A DNA stretch of 64,000 nt from Sulfitobacter sp. M39 (GTDB lineage: Bacteria > Pseudomonadota > Alphaproteobacteria > Rhodobacterales > Rhodobacteraceae), in NCBI RefSeq assembly GCF_021735935.1, contig NZ_WMDZ01000001.1:248001-312000 (forward strand), written 5' to 3'. Positions within the stretch are counted from its first letter, which is position 1, and every line of letters begins with the position of its first letter. Position numbers and translations under genes: made by a program. The notes below the pieces were generated by a model. It saw only the letters and a list, made by a program, of their open reading frames with translations, did not search any database and was not told the origin of the DNA. Below, piece by piece: positions 37,065 to 45,748 of the stretch.

Positions 37065-38236
37065 CGCGCGGGGTAGCTTTGTTGGGGCTGGGTTATGTGC
37101 TCAGCCAGTTTTTCCGCGCCTTTCTGGCCGTGCTCAGCCCGTCGCTGCGCGTTGATCTGGGTGCCACGCCCGAAGACCTCGCCTTGGCGTCGGGGCTGTG
37201 GTTCTTCTCCTTTGCGGCGATGCAACTGCCTGTGGGATGGGCGCTGGATACAGTCGGGCCGCGGCGCACGGCGGCCAGCTTGCTGCTGATCGGCGGAGGC
37301 GGCGGGGCGGCTTTGTTCGCGGTGGCGACGCAGCCGCTGCACATCAATCTGGCGATGGTCCTGATCGGGATCGGCTGCGCGCCGGTGTTGATGGGAGCCT
37401 ACTATATCTTTGCGCGTGAATTCGCACCAAGCCGCTTTGTCGTGCTCGCCTCTGTCATGGTGGGCATCGGCACGCTTGGCAATCTCGTCGCATCCTATCC
37501 GATGGCGATTGCGGCGGAAACGATCGGCTGGCGCGCGTCGCTTTGGGGGCTTTGCGCCATCACCACGCTGACGGCGATTGGCATCTGGGGCGTCGTGCGC
37601 GACCCCGCCACCCCCGAAGGCGAACAACGTGGCAGCCTTCTTGGCGTGTTCAAGATCAAGGCGCTGTGGTTCATCTTTCCCATCATGAGCGTCAGCTACG
37701 CCCAAGTCGGCGCGTTGCGCGGGCTTTGGATCGGTCCCTATTTCGAGGATGTCTTTGCCGCGAACGCTCACCAGATCGGCTGGGCGACCCTGTTGATGGG
37801 AATCGCGATGGTGGCAGGCAGCCTCGCCTATGGCCCGCTGGACCGCGTGATCGGCAGCACGAAATGGGTGATTGTCGGAGGCACGGCGCTGAACCTTGCG
37901 GCCTTGGTGGCGCTTGTACTCTTCCCCGACAGTGGCATCATTCTTGCCACCGCGCTGATGGCCGCTGTCGGTTTCTTTGGCGCGACCTATGCGGTGATCA
38001 TCGCCCACGGCCGTAGCTTTATGCCGCCGCAGCTGGTCGGGCGGGGCATGACCCTGTTGAACCTGTGCAGCATTGGTGGCGTTGGCGTGGCACAGTTCCT
38101 GTCGGGCCGCGTCTATGCGGCCAGCCAGCCCGCCGTCACCGCGCAGGCCCCCTATGTGATGATTTTCACCCTGTTTGCCGCACTCATGGCAGCGGGTCTG
38201 TTCGTCTACCTGTTTTCCCGCGATGCAGGCGAATAG
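37061..38236 (+). CDS. MFS transporter
   Basis: A 391-residue major facilitator with about twelve hydrophobic segments. The first-half loop has the motif-A-like GWALDTVGPRRTAA (about 57-70), placing it among drug- or metabolite-type MFS carriers. The second half repeats the pattern after a central loop (about 185-200). The substrate is unknown. The ATG overlaps the aldolase stop by 4 bases, so uptake or export of an aldolase substrate or product is a reasonable guess. Confidence 0.85.
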   Translation: MTRGVALLGLGYVLSQFFRAFLAVLSPSLRVDLGATPEDLALASGLWFFSFAAMQLPVGWALDTVGPRRTAASLLLIGGGGGAALFAVATQPLHINLAMVLIGIGCAPVLMGAYYIFAREFAPSRFVVLASVMVGIGTLGNLVASYPMAIAAETIGWRASLWGLCAITTLTAIGIWGVVRDPATPEGEQRGSLLGVFKIKALWFIFPIMSVSYAQVGALRGLWIGPYFEDVFAANAHQIGWATLLMGIAMVAGSLAYGPLDRVIGSTKWVIVGGTALNLAALVALVLFPDSGIILATALMAAVGFFGATYAVIIAHGRSFMPPQLVGRGMTLLNLCSIGGVGVAQFLSGRVYAASQPAVTAQAPYVMIFTLFAALMAAGLFVYLFSRDAGE

Positions 38237-38254
38237 GCCACGCCCCCTTCCCCC

Positions 38255-38282
38255 GCGGGCCCAAGCGGTATAAGAGGCCCGC
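38255..38282 (+). other. Stem-loop between MFS gene and asd
   Basis: GCGGGCC and GGCCCGC (38255-38261 with 38276-38282) form a perfect 7-bp stem with a 14-base loop, 19 bases after the MFS stop and 30 bases before the asd ATG. No T-run follows. It may be a terminator without a tail or a leader structure of asd. Confidence 0.35.
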
Positions 38283-38312
38283 ACCATCACATTTTAGTAT
38301 TGGAGTTTTAAG

Positions 38313-39335
38313 ATGGGTTATCGCGTCGTCATCGCGGGTGCCACAGGCAATGTGGGCCGTGAAATGCTGAACATTCTGGCCGAGCGCCACTTCCCTGTAG
38401 ACGAGATCGTGGCACTTGCCTCGCGCAAGTCTATGGGATCCGAAGTCAGCTTTGGCGACAAGACACTCAAGACGAAAGACTTGGATACGTTCGACTTCAC
38501 GGGCTGGGATATGGCGCTGTTTGCCGTCGGTTCGGAAGCGACCAAAAAATACGCGCCCAAGGCCGCCAAGGCCGGCTGCGTGGTCATCGATAACTCGTCG
38601 CTGTACCGCTACGATCCCGATATCCCGCTGATCGTGCCAGAGGTGAACGCCGACGCGATCCACGATTATTCCAAGAAAAACATCATCGCGAACCCGAATT
38701 GCTCGACCGCGCAGATGGTTGTCGCGCTCAAGCCGCTGCACGACCGCGCCACGATCAAACGTGTTGTCGTGTCGACCTACCAGTCGGTGTCCGGTTCGGG
38801 CAAAGACGGCATGGACGAACTGTGGGACCAGACCAAATCGATCTACAACCCCACCGACGACAAGCCCGCGAAGAAATTCACCAAACAGATCGCCTTTAAC
38901 GTGATCCCGCATATCGACGTGTTCATGGATAGCGGTGACACGAAAGAAGAGTGGAAGATGATGGTAGAGACGAAGAAGATCGTCGATCCCAAAATCAAGG
39001 TCACAGCGACCTGTGTCCGCGTTCCGGTCTTTGTCGGCCACGCCGAATCGATCAACATCGAGTTCGAAGAGCATCTGGACGAGAACGAGGCCCGCGACAT
39101 CCTGCGCGAAGCCCCCGGCATCATGGTGATCGATAAGCGCGAAGACGGTGGCTATGTCACCCCCGTTGAATGTGCGGGCGATTTCGCGACGTTCATCAGC
39201 CGCATCCGTCAGGACAGCACGATCGACAACGGTCTGAACCTGTGGTGTGTCAGCGACAACCTGCGCAAGGGTGCCGCATTGAACGCCGTGCAGATCGCAG
39301 AACTGCTGGGCCGCGAAGTGTTGAAAAAAGGCTAA
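38313..39335 (+). CDS. asd: Aspartate-semialdehyde dehydrogenase
   Basis: A 340-residue NADP enzyme that reduces aspartyl phosphate for the Lys/Met/Thr and diaminopimelate pathways. The N-terminal GATGNVGREML nucleotide motif, catalytic C130 in IIANPNCSTAQM and later RVPVFVGHAESI (catalytic His) are all present. Length matches the Gram-negative form. TTGGAG lies about 8 bases upstream of the ATG. A strong terminator follows, so it is probably monocistronic or the end of its unit. Confidence 0.95.
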   Translation: MGYRVVIAGATGNVGREMLNILAERHFPVDEIVALASRKSMGSEVSFGDKTLKTKDLDTFDFTGWDMALFAVGSEATKKYAPKAAKAGCVVIDNSSLYRYDPDIPLIVPEVNADAIHDYSKKNIIANPNCSTAQMVVALKPLHDRATIKRVVVSTYQSVSGSGKDGMDELWDQTKSIYNPTDDKPAKKFTKQIAFNVIPHIDVFMDSGDTKEEWKMMVETKKIVDPKIKVTATCVRVPVFVGHAESINIEFEEHLDENEARDILREAPGIMVIDKREDGGYVTPVECAGDFATFISRIRQDSTIDNGLNLWCVSDNLRKGAALNAVQIAELLGREVLKKG

Positions 39336-39359
39336 GCGCCCCCTGATCTTTATGTCGGG

Positions 39360-39389
39360 AAAGGCCAGTGCGATGCGCTGGCCTTTTTC
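39360..39389 (+). terminator. Intrinsic terminator of asd
   Basis: AAGGCCAG (39361-39368) pairs perfectly with CTGGCCTT (39378-39385) around a 9-base loop and runs into TTTTT (39384-39388). It is 25 bases past the asd stop. Confidence 0.87.
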
Positions 39390-39434
39390 ACGTCCGGCGT
39401 GCTCAGATCAACGCTGCCGCGGGCGCTCCGGTGT

Positions 39435-40034
39435 TCAGGCGGCGCTCTGTTTGTCTGACAGCGTGGCAAAGTCGAACCACAGCTCTTGTTGCCGGTATCC
39501 GCCCTTGATCAGATGTCCGCGTCGCAGCACCTCGGGAAAGTCATCGGCCCATTCACGGTAGCGGTCATTGCTCACGACAACCGCCCCCATCTCGCGCGCG
39601 GCGGTCAGGATGAAGGGATCGGCCGGCGATCCGCTTGGCACGACCATCACCTGATCCACCGGCAGCTTCAGCATCGCCGCCAGCGCCGCATCATCTTTGT
39701 AAGCGTTCGTCAGCAGATGCCCTGCGTTGGCATCAAAGACCACGCCTGTCTTGAAGCCAAGGTCTTTCAGGGTCCGTACCACGTCCTGCACGGGCGTGAT
39801 CAGCGGCGTGCCGCCCCACCAATACATGACGTTTGACCCGTCAATCACCACCGCCCCACGGGCACTGCGCCGGGATTGCCCCGCCAACCAAACCCGCGCC
39901 TCGCGCAGTAGCAAGATGGCGCTGGCGATGGCACAAGGCCCCGCCAGCAAAACCAGATCCCCCCAAACCGGTTGGGAGGTCGCGATGACCGTACCAATGA
40001 TCGACACGGTCAGCAAAAGCGCAGGAACGATCAC
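39435..40034 (-). CDS. NYN-domain (Zc3h12a-like) ribonuclease, membrane-anchored
   Basis: A 199-residue protein. Two N-terminal hydrophobic helices (about 3-22 and 26-44) are followed by a basic linker and a PIN-like NYN nuclease domain (about 58-190). Acidic residues expected to bind metal are in AVVIDGSNVMYW, in the DANAGHLL region and in VVVSNDRYREWADDF. This matches the eukaryotic Regnase/Zc3h12a nuclease group. A membrane anchor would place RNA cleavage at the inner face of the membrane. RNA targets are unknown. It ends 46 bases from the asd terminator and converges on asd. Confidence 0.8.
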   Translation of the reverse strand: MIVPALLLTVSIIGTVIATSQPVWGDLVLLAGPCAIASAILLLREARVWLAGQSRRSARGAVVIDGSNVMYWWGGTPLITPVQDVVRTLKDLGFKTGVVFDANAGHLLTNAYKDDAALAAMLKLPVDQVMVVPSGSPADPFILTAAREMGAVVVSNDRYREWADDFPEVLRRGHLIKGGYRQQELWFDFATLSDKQSAA

Positions 40035-40074
40035 GCGCAGCTGCCGCCGGAACCGTCCCTGTCAGACCAGCCCA

Positions 40075-40725
40075 TTATACGGGCCGGAACATCTCTTTAT
40101 CGGCGCTATAGCACTCAAGCCCGCCCTCGCCGATGTTGTGCCACAGGCCGTGCAACGTCAGCTCGCCCGATTTGACCTGCTGCGCCACAAAGGGGAACGT
40201 CATCAGGTTCTCAAGAGAGGTCATAACAGCGTGTTTCTCAAGCTGGCGCGCCTGCTCTTTCGGGTCTTCGATGTCCGCGACAACGTCGTATTTTGGGCGC
40301 AGGATATCCATCCACCGACCAACAAAACTGTCCTTGGCATCCAGCGCTGGCGCGTTGCCTTTGCACATGTCCAGACAGCCCTGCACACCGCCACAGCTGG
40401 AGTGGCCGAGCACGATAACATGCGCGACTTTCAACGACTGGACCGCATATTCAACCGCCGCCGACGTCCCGTGCTGCTGCCCGTCAGGCTGATAAGGTGG
40501 CACCAAGTTGGCGATATTACGGTGAATAAAGAATTCACCCTGATCCGCCCCAAAGATCGATGTTACATGCACGCGGCTGTCGCAGCACGAAATGATCATC
40601 GCACGCGGATGCTGCCCGTCGGTGGCCAAACGGCGGTACCACGACTCGTTTTCAGCGTAACTGGTTGCTTTCCACCCGTGATACCGTTGAACCAGATAAT
40701 TCGGGAGCGGTTTCGCGTTATCCAT
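40075..40725 (-). CDS. Beta-class carbonic anhydrase
   Basis: A 216-residue zinc enzyme that interconverts CO2 and bicarbonate. Zinc ligands are C48 with the adjacent Asp-Arg pair in SCCDSRVH, then H108 and C111 in VLGHSSCGG. HRNIANLVPP is also conserved. The ATG at 40725 with AAGGCGAG upstream begins the usual N-terminus; the same frame stays open far upstream (to 41916), but that part is antisense to other genes. It is divergent from the hypothetical gene at 40875. Confidence 0.93.
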   Translation of the reverse strand: MDNAKPLPNYLVQRYHGWKATSYAENESWYRRLATDGQHPRAMIISCCDSRVHVTSIFGADQGEFFIHRNIANLVPPYQPDGQQHGTSAAVEYAVQSLKVAHVIVLGHSSCGGVQGCLDMCKGNAPALDAKDSFVGRWMDILRPKYDVVADIEDPKEQARQLEKHAVMTSLENLMTFPFVAQQVKSGELTLHGLWHNIGEGGLECYSADKEMFRPV

Positions 40726-40874
40726 CTCTGTCTCGCCTTTACTAAATTTTAGCCAAAATACTCTGAATTCGCTTCGTATTCGAGCGAAAACGCACGCGGC
40801 CGTAAACGAATTGGACATCAATTGGCCGACATAGTGCAGATGCGCTGTGGGGGCGTAATGATGAGGTGACTCTA

Positions 40875-41252
40875 ATGTATGTATTGCAAATGCGGCCAGT
40901 CGAACAAGTCCGCGTAGATCAGGAACGTCTGGGTATTCTGTATGACCAACTGGGTGAATCAGGGGCCGAAGATGTCGTCTGTCGCGCGATGGAGGAATTG
41001 GCCCTGCGCATGTCGCACTGCGACCGTCTGTATCAGGCATCCAACTGGCTTGAGCTGCGTAAAAATTGCCGGTCGCTGATTGCGATTGCCGAACAGGTGG
41101 GGCTGCAAAAGCTCGCAAACGTCGCGGGGGATGTGATCTGCGCGATTGACCAGAACAGTCACGTCGCGATCGGGGCGACGCTGACGCGGCTGATCCGCAT
41201 CGGCGAACGGTCGCTGACCGCGATCTGGGACACGCAGGATGTAACCCTTTGA
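40875..41252 (+). CDS. Conserved-looking helical protein of unknown function
   Basis: A 125-residue protein, mostly helical by composition, with no signal peptide or membrane segment. It contains VRVDQERLGILYDQLG and a LRKNCRSLIAIAEQVGLQKLANVAGDV stretch reminiscent of four-helix histidine-phosphotransfer-type bundles. There is no clear phospho-histidine motif, so I do not assign it. The ATG at 40875 is set by GAGGTGA 7 bases upstream, better than the GTG at 40866. It lies 67 bases before the aminopeptidase gene and is divergent from the carbonic anhydrase. Confidence 0.7.
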   Translation: MYVLQMRPVEQVRVDQERLGILYDQLGESGAEDVVCRAMEELALRMSHCDRLYQASNWLELRKNCRSLIAIAEQVGLQKLANVAGDVICAIDQNSHVAIGATLTRLIRIGERSLTAIWDTQDVTL

Positions 41253-41319
41253 CGGGCTTGCAGCGCCACAGGATACGTCTAGGCTGCGCGCGACTATCAC
41301 GCACGAAAGGCCCAGCCCT

Positions 41320-42702
41320 ATGTCCGCTCTCTTCGCCGACCCCTCCGCCGCTGCGATCCCGCTGCATCTGATTACCTCCGATGCCCTGCCTGACTGGCTC
41401 GACGGGCAATCCGATGCCACACGCACTTGGGTCGCGGCACAGGGGTTTACCGGCGCGTTGGGGCAGGCGTTGACGCTGCCGGGCGAAGATGGCGCACTGC
41501 GCATGGCGCTGGCAGGCTACGGCACGGCCAGCGCCCGCAAACGGGGGCGCTTCCATCTGGCAGGTGCCGCGGCAAAGCTGCCCAAGGGCGACTATGAACT
41601 GCACGCCGACCTGCCCGCGGCAGAGCTCGCGGTGGAGGCTCTGGGATGGCTGCTCGCGTCCTATCGGTTTGACCGCTACGCGACGCAATCGCCGATGGCC
41701 GCCCGCCTTGTTGCGCCCGATGGGATCGACGCCGATCACATCCGCGCCCTCGCCGAAGGGGAAATGCTGACGCGCGACCTGATCAACACGCCCGCCTCGG
41801 ATATGGGCCCACCCGATCTGGAAGCCGCAGCACGTAAACTGGCAGATCAACACGGGGCGCAGATCTCTGTCATCACGGGCGACGATCTGTTGGCACAGAA
41901 CCTGCCGCTGATCCATACCGTCGGCCGCGCCGCCGACCGCGCGCCCCGGCTGATCGACCTGAACTGGGGCAAAACCGGGAAAAAGCTAACGCTGGTGGGC
42001 AAAGGCGTGTGTTTTGACACCGGTGGGCTGAACTTGAAACCCGGCGCGTCGATGGGTCTGATGAAAAAGGACATGGGTGGCGCGGCGGCGGTGCTGGGTC
42101 TGGCGCATATGATTATGGCCACGGGGCTGGACCTGCAACTGCGCGTGCTGATCCCCGCGGTTGAAAACTCGGTCTCCGGCAATGCTTTCCGCCCCCAAGA
42201 CATCTTAACGTCGCGCAAGGGCCTCACGGTCGAGATCAACAATACCGATGCCGAAGGCCGGTTGGTGCTGGCCGATGCGCTGGCACTGGCGGACGAGGAC
42301 AAGCCCGATCAGATCATCTCTATGGCGACGCTGACCGGTGCCGCACGGGTCGCCGTGGGCCCCGATCTCGCGCCCTATTTCAGCGACGATCCCGATTTCG
42401 TCGCCGCGTTGGAATTCGCTGCCGCCACCCACGCCGACCCCGTCTGGCGTATGCCTTTCCACACGCCCTACGAGCCGCTGATCGAACCCGGTATCGCCGA
42501 TCTGGATAACGCCCCCTCTGGCGGGTTCGCGGGCTGTATCACCGCCGCGCTGTTTCTGCGCCGTTTCGTCACCGACAGCCCCTATGCGCATTTCGACATC
42601 TACGGCTGGCAACCAAGCGCCGCCCCTGCCCGCGCCAAAGGCGGCGTGGGTCAGGCCACACGCGCGCTGCATGCCAGCCTCGGGGCGATCTTGTCAAAAT
42701 GA
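41320..42702 (+). CDS. Leucyl aminopeptidase family (M17) peptidase
   Basis: A 460-residue dizinc aminopeptidase. The M17 metal and catalytic residues are in VGKGVCFDTGGLNLKPG (K228, D233), in MKKDMGG (K250, D251) and in the signature NTDAEGRL (308-315). The N-terminal domain (about 1-140) is more variable. It removes N-terminal residues from peptides in the cytoplasm. The stop overlaps the NlpC/P60 gene by 4 bases, suggesting joint peptide or murein-peptide turnover. Confidence 0.92.
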   Translation: MSALFADPSAAAIPLHLITSDALPDWLDGQSDATRTWVAAQGFTGALGQALTLPGEDGALRMALAGYGTASARKRGRFHLAGAAAKLPKGDYELHADLPAAELAVEALGWLLASYRFDRYATQSPMAARLVAPDGIDADHIRALAEGEMLTRDLINTPASDMGPPDLEAAARKLADQHGAQISVITGDDLLAQNLPLIHTVGRAADRAPRLIDLNWGKTGKKLTLVGKGVCFDTGGLNLKPGASMGLMKKDMGGAAAVLGLAHMIMATGLDLQLRVLIPAVENSVSGNAFRPQDILTSRKGLTVEINNTDAEGRLVLADALALADEDKPDQIISMATLTGAARVAVGPDLAPYFSDDPDFVAALEFAAATHADPVWRMPFHTPYEPLIEPGIADLDNAPSGGFAGCITAALFLRRFVTDSPYAHFDIYGWQPSAAPARAKGGVGQATRALHASLGAILSK

Positions 42703-43508
42703 CCGACCGACGCCTGCATCCCGACCCCGAGCGGATCACCGAAAAGACGGCGGCGCAGATCACCCTGTCGATCGTTGATCTGAACCGCAGTCCCGACGGC
42801 CCCCGCGACCGGCAAGCGCTCTACGGTGAGGCGCTGACCGTGCTGGATCGCACCGACGGCACCGCCTATGTGCAACTGACCAAGGACAACTACTGCGGCT
42901 ACATATCCGAAACCGCCCTCGGTCCTGCGGCCGTCCCGACCCACGTCGTCACCGCACCCGCCACCCACGCCTATGCGCGTGCCGATCTGAAATCACCGGA
43001 TGTCAGCAACCTCAGCTTTGGCAGCCGCATTGTGGTGACCGGAACGGAAGGCCGATTTGCCCAGACCTCGCTTGGCCACATCCCAACGCAACACCTCGCC
43101 CCGCTGCCGCACGCTTTCCCGGACCCCGCCGCCGTGGCAGAGCTGTTTCTCGGGACGCCCTACCTCTGGGGCGGGAACAGCCGCTGGGGGATCGATTGCT
43201 CGGGGCTCGTTCAGGCCGCCTTCCTCGCCTGTGGCATTCCCTGCCCCGGTGACAGCGACCAGCAGCAGATCAGCTTTGCCGACCCCGTAGCAGGTGCACG
43301 CCCGGTCCCGCGCGACATCCAACGCAATGACCTCCTGTTCTGGAAAGGTCATGTGGCGCTGGTGCTCGACCCCGCCACCATGATCCACGCCAATGCGTAC
43401 AATATGGCCGTCACCCGCGAATCCATCCAGGACGCGCTGACCCGTATCGCCAAAACTGACGGCCCGCTGACGGGGCACAAACGGCTCAGCCCTTCCAAAT
43501 GGCCTTAA
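42699..43508 (+). CDS. NlpC/P60-family cysteine peptidase with SH3-like repeats
   Basis: A 269-residue C40 peptidase. Two SH3-like regions occupy about 18-75 and 85-135. The catalytic domain (about 140-269) has GTPYLWGGNSRWGIDCSG with C167, H218 in FWKGHVAL and a third polar residue H230. The group cuts bonds in peptidoglycan stem peptides. No signal peptide is visible, so it may act on recycled murein peptides in the cytoplasm, which fits coupling with the upstream aminopeptidase (4-base overlap). Confidence 0.9.
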   Translation: MTDRRLHPDPERITEKTAAQITLSIVDLNRSPDGPRDRQALYGEALTVLDRTDGTAYVQLTKDNYCGYISETALGPAAVPTHVVTAPATHAYARADLKSPDVSNLSFGSRIVVTGTEGRFAQTSLGHIPTQHLAPLPHAFPDPAAVAELFLGTPYLWGGNSRWGIDCSGLVQAAFLACGIPCPGDSDQQQISFADPVAGARPVPRDIQRNDLLFWKGHVALVLDPATMIHANAYNMAVTRESIQDALTRIAKTDGPLTGHKRLSPSKWP

Positions 43509-43539
43509 ATCCATCCGCCCCCTCGACCAGCGCGGCGGT

Positions 43540-43890
43540 CTAGGTGTCGACGGCGCGGATCATCTTACGCTCTAGCACGCGCAGCACGGCAGCGAGATCC
43601 TGACCGCGGCGCAGCACCTGCCCATTGGCCCCGATCACCGCGTACATCCCCTGCTTTAACCGCAGCTTGGGGCGTTTCTCGATCCGGTAAAGCGGCATCT
43701 CTGCAGTGCGTCTGAAGATCGAAAACACCGCGACCTCGCGCAGCGAAGAGATTCCATAGTCGCGCCATTCCCCCGCCGCGACCATGCGCCCATAGAGCGA
43801 CAGGATCGGGCCAAGCTCCGTCCGGTGAAAGGAAACCTGTTCGGGCGCGCGTTCATTCTGCGGGTGTGAGGGATGAATATGCACTGTCAT
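43540..43890 (-). CDS. DUF2794 family protein
   Basis: A 116-residue soluble protein. The region QVSFHRTELGPILSLYGRM, then EWRDYGISSLREVAVFSIF and YRIEKRPKLRLKQG are typical of DUF2794, an alphaproteobacterial family of unknown function. The ATG at 43890 fits family N-termini; the frame is open to 43992 but that extension overlaps the promoter region of paaI. The start codon lies in a hairpin (43883-43901), which is unusual. It converges on the NlpC/P60 gene with a 31-base gap. Confidence 0.82.
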   Translation of the reverse strand: MTVHIHPSHPQNERAPEQVSFHRTELGPILSLYGRMVAAGEWRDYGISSLREVAVFSIFRRTAEMPLYRIEKRPKLRLKQGMYAVIGANGQVLRRGQDLAAVLRVLERKMIRAVDT

Positions 43891-43901
43891 GTTTTGACAG
43901 T
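43883..43901 (-). promoter_or_regulatory. Hairpin around the DUF2794 start codon
   Basis: ACTGTCA and TGACAGT form perfect 7-base arms with a 5-base loop. In the minus-strand mRNA the ATG straddles loop and arm. Folding would hide the start codon, so it may regulate translation, or the true start may be elsewhere. Confidence 0.35.
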
Positions 43902-43921
43902 TGCGCCCTTCGCCGCTCAAA

Positions 43922-43950
43922 TCAAGAGAGCCACCGATCAATTCTCTTGA
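43922..43950. promoter_or_regulatory. Perfect inverted repeat TCAAGAGA-N13-TCTCTTGA
   Basis: Eight-base perfect arms (43922-43929 and 43943-43950) in the divergent promoter between the DUF2794 gene and paaI, 54 bases upstream of the paaI ATG. It is a candidate regulator-binding site. It differs from the operator near the TetR gene. Confidence 0.42.
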
Positions 43951-44003
43951 AAGCGTTACATTATCTGTGCAAGCATCGAAATTGTGAAACATAAAGGCCC
44001 ACC

Positions 44004-44441
44004 ATGACCCCGCAACTCCGCGCCGAAAAATCCGCCGCTGCCATGTGGTCCACTGATACGGCCAGCCAATCTTTGGGAATGCGCATCGACCATATCGCCC
44101 CCGGCGTGGCGGATCTGTCGATGGTGGTCACCCCGGCCATGTTGAACGGCCACGGCATCGCCCACGGCGGGTATATCTTCACCCTCGCCGACAGCGCCTT
44201 CGCCTTCGCCTGCAACAGCTATAACCAGCTTGCCGTCGCCCAGCAGAACCAGATTTCCTACCTCGCACCGGGGAAGGCTGGCGAACGGTTGCACGCGGCG
44301 GCGCGCGAACAATCCAGAACCGGACGCTCAGGCGTCTATGACGTGACAGTCACGGGGGAGGACGGGCGCACCATCGCCTTGTTCCGTGGCCTGTCACGCA
44401 CCATCAAAGGCCACCATTTCGAGGAGGAAATGACCCCATGA
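44004..44441 (+). CDS. paaI: PaaI-type hotdog thioesterase
   Basis: A 145-residue hotdog-fold thioesterase. The segment MLNGHGIAHGGYIFTLADSAFAFACN carries the family's catalytic Asn-Gly-His and Asp region. It hydrolyses phenylacetyl-CoA-type or ring-hydroxylated intermediates and relieves CoA trapping during phenylacetate breakdown. The stop overlaps the paaK start by 4 bases, which strongly supports the assignment. The rest of the paa oxygenase cluster is not in this window. Confidence 0.9.
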   Translation: MTPQLRAEKSAAAMWSTDTASQSLGMRIDHIAPGVADLSMVVTPAMLNGHGIAHGGYIFTLADSAFAFACNSYNQLAVAQQNQISYLAPGKAGERLHAAAREQSRTGRSGVYDVTVTGEDGRTIALFRGLSRTIKGHHFEEEMTP

Positions 44442-45748
44442 AAGACCTCACGCCTGCCCGATCGTCGCTTGACCCGATCGAGCTTGCCAGCCGCGATGAA
44501 ATCAGCGCCCTGCAATTGGAGCGGCTGAAAAAATCCCTGCACCACGCCTATGCGAATGTGCCTTTCTACCGTCAAAGCTTTGATGCCGCGGGCGTCCACC
44601 CCGACGATCTGAACGACCTGAGCGATCTGGCGAAATTCCCCTTCACTGTCAAAACCGACCTGCGCGACAATTACCCCTTCGGCATGTTCGCCGTGCCCCG
44701 CGACCAGCTGGCGCGCATTCATGCGTCCTCGGGCACCACCGGCCAGCCGACGGTTGTGGGCTACACCAAGAATGACCTCGCCAATTGGGGCAGTGTCATG
44801 GGGCGGTCCTTGCGCGCGGCAGGGCTGAAACCCGGCGACATGCTGCATAACGCTTATGGATACGGGCTGTTTACCGGAGGGTTGGGGGTGCATCTGGGGG
44901 CAGATAGCCTTGGGCTAAGCACCGTACCGATCTCGGGCGGGATGACCCCGCGACAGGTCCGCCTGATCGAGGATTTCAAACCCGACGGCATCACGGTCAC
45001 GCCCTCTTATGCGCTGTCGATCCTGGATGAATACGCGCGTCAGGGCATCGATCCGCGCCAGTCTTCGCTGCAAGTGGGTATCTTCGGGGCCGAGCCCTGG
45101 ACCAATGCCATGCGGCTCGAGATTGAACAGGCGTTTGATATGCACGCCGTCGATATCTATGGCCTGTCCGAGATTATGGGCCCCGGCGTGTCCTGCGAAT
45201 GTGTCGAAACCAAAGACGGTTTGCACATCTGGGAGGATCATTTCTACCCCGAGGTCATCAACCCCGAAACCGGCCAGCCCGTGGCCGATGGCGAACAGGG
45301 GGAGCTGGTTTTTACCTCGCTCACCAAAGAGGCGTTTCCCATCATCCGCTACCGCACCCGCGATCTGACCCGCCTGCTGGCCGGCACCGCCCGCAGCATG
45401 CGCCGGATGGAGAAGGTCACCGGCCGCAGCGACGACATGATCATCCTGCGCGGAGTCAACGTCTTCCCCACCCAGATCGAAGAGGCGCTGATGGCCACCC
45501 CCGGTCTCGCCCCGCATTTCCAGATCGAGCTCAGCAAGCCCGACCGCATGGATCAGATGCGGGTGCTGTGCGAATGTGTCGACGCCACCGTCGACGATGC
45601 CGCCCGGCAAACAGCGGCACAGCAGCTGGCCGCGCAGATCAAGGAAACCGTGGGCATCAGCGTGATGATCGACGTGGGCGATGTGAACACCATTACCCGT
45701 TCCGAAGGCAAAGCGGTGCGGATTATCGACAACCGGCCCAAGGGCTAA
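44438..45748 (+). CDS. paaK: Phenylacetate-CoA ligase
   Basis: A 436-residue adenylate-forming enzyme that activates phenylacetate to its CoA thioester. The P-loop is ASSGTTGQPTVVG (about 92-105). The middle YGLSEIMGPGVSCEC and the late GRSDDMIILRGVNVFPTQIEE are diagnostic for PaaK. Length is normal. It is coupled to paaI and its stop shares CTAA with the stop of the convergent TetR gene. Together paaI-paaK make the first step and a salvage step of phenylacetate use. Confidence 0.95.
   Translation: MKDLTPARSSLDPIELASRDEISALQLERLKKSLHHAYANVPFYRQSFDAAGVHPDDLNDLSDLAKFPFTVKTDLRDNYPFGMFAVPRDQLARIHASSGTTGQPTVVGYTKNDLANWGSVMGRSLRAAGLKPGDMLHNAYGYGLFTGGLGVHLGADSLGLSTVPISGGMTPRQVRLIEDFKPDGITVTPSYALSILDEYARQGIDPRQSSLQVGIFGAEPWTNAMRLEIEQAFDMHAVDIYGLSEIMGPGVSCECVETKDGLHIWEDHFYPEVINPETGQPVADGEQGELVFTSLTKEAFPIIRYRTRDLTRLLAGTARSMRRMEKVTGRSDDMIILRGVNVFPTQIEEALMATPGLAPHFQIELSKPDRMDQMRVLCECVDATVDDAARQTAAQQLAAQIKETVGISVMIDVGDVNTITRSEGKAVRIIDNRPKG

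Noticed and set aside
36695..38290. A 531-codon minus-strand frame across the aldolase and MFS genes
   Set aside because: It has Arg/His/Gln-rich composition and no motif, and lies opposite two well-supported genes; it is a GC-driven antisense frame.
40725..41916. Upstream extension of the carbonic anhydrase frame to 613 codons
   Set aside because: The extension is antisense to the 125-residue gene and the M17 peptidase gene and has no domain; a ribosome-binding site supports 40725.
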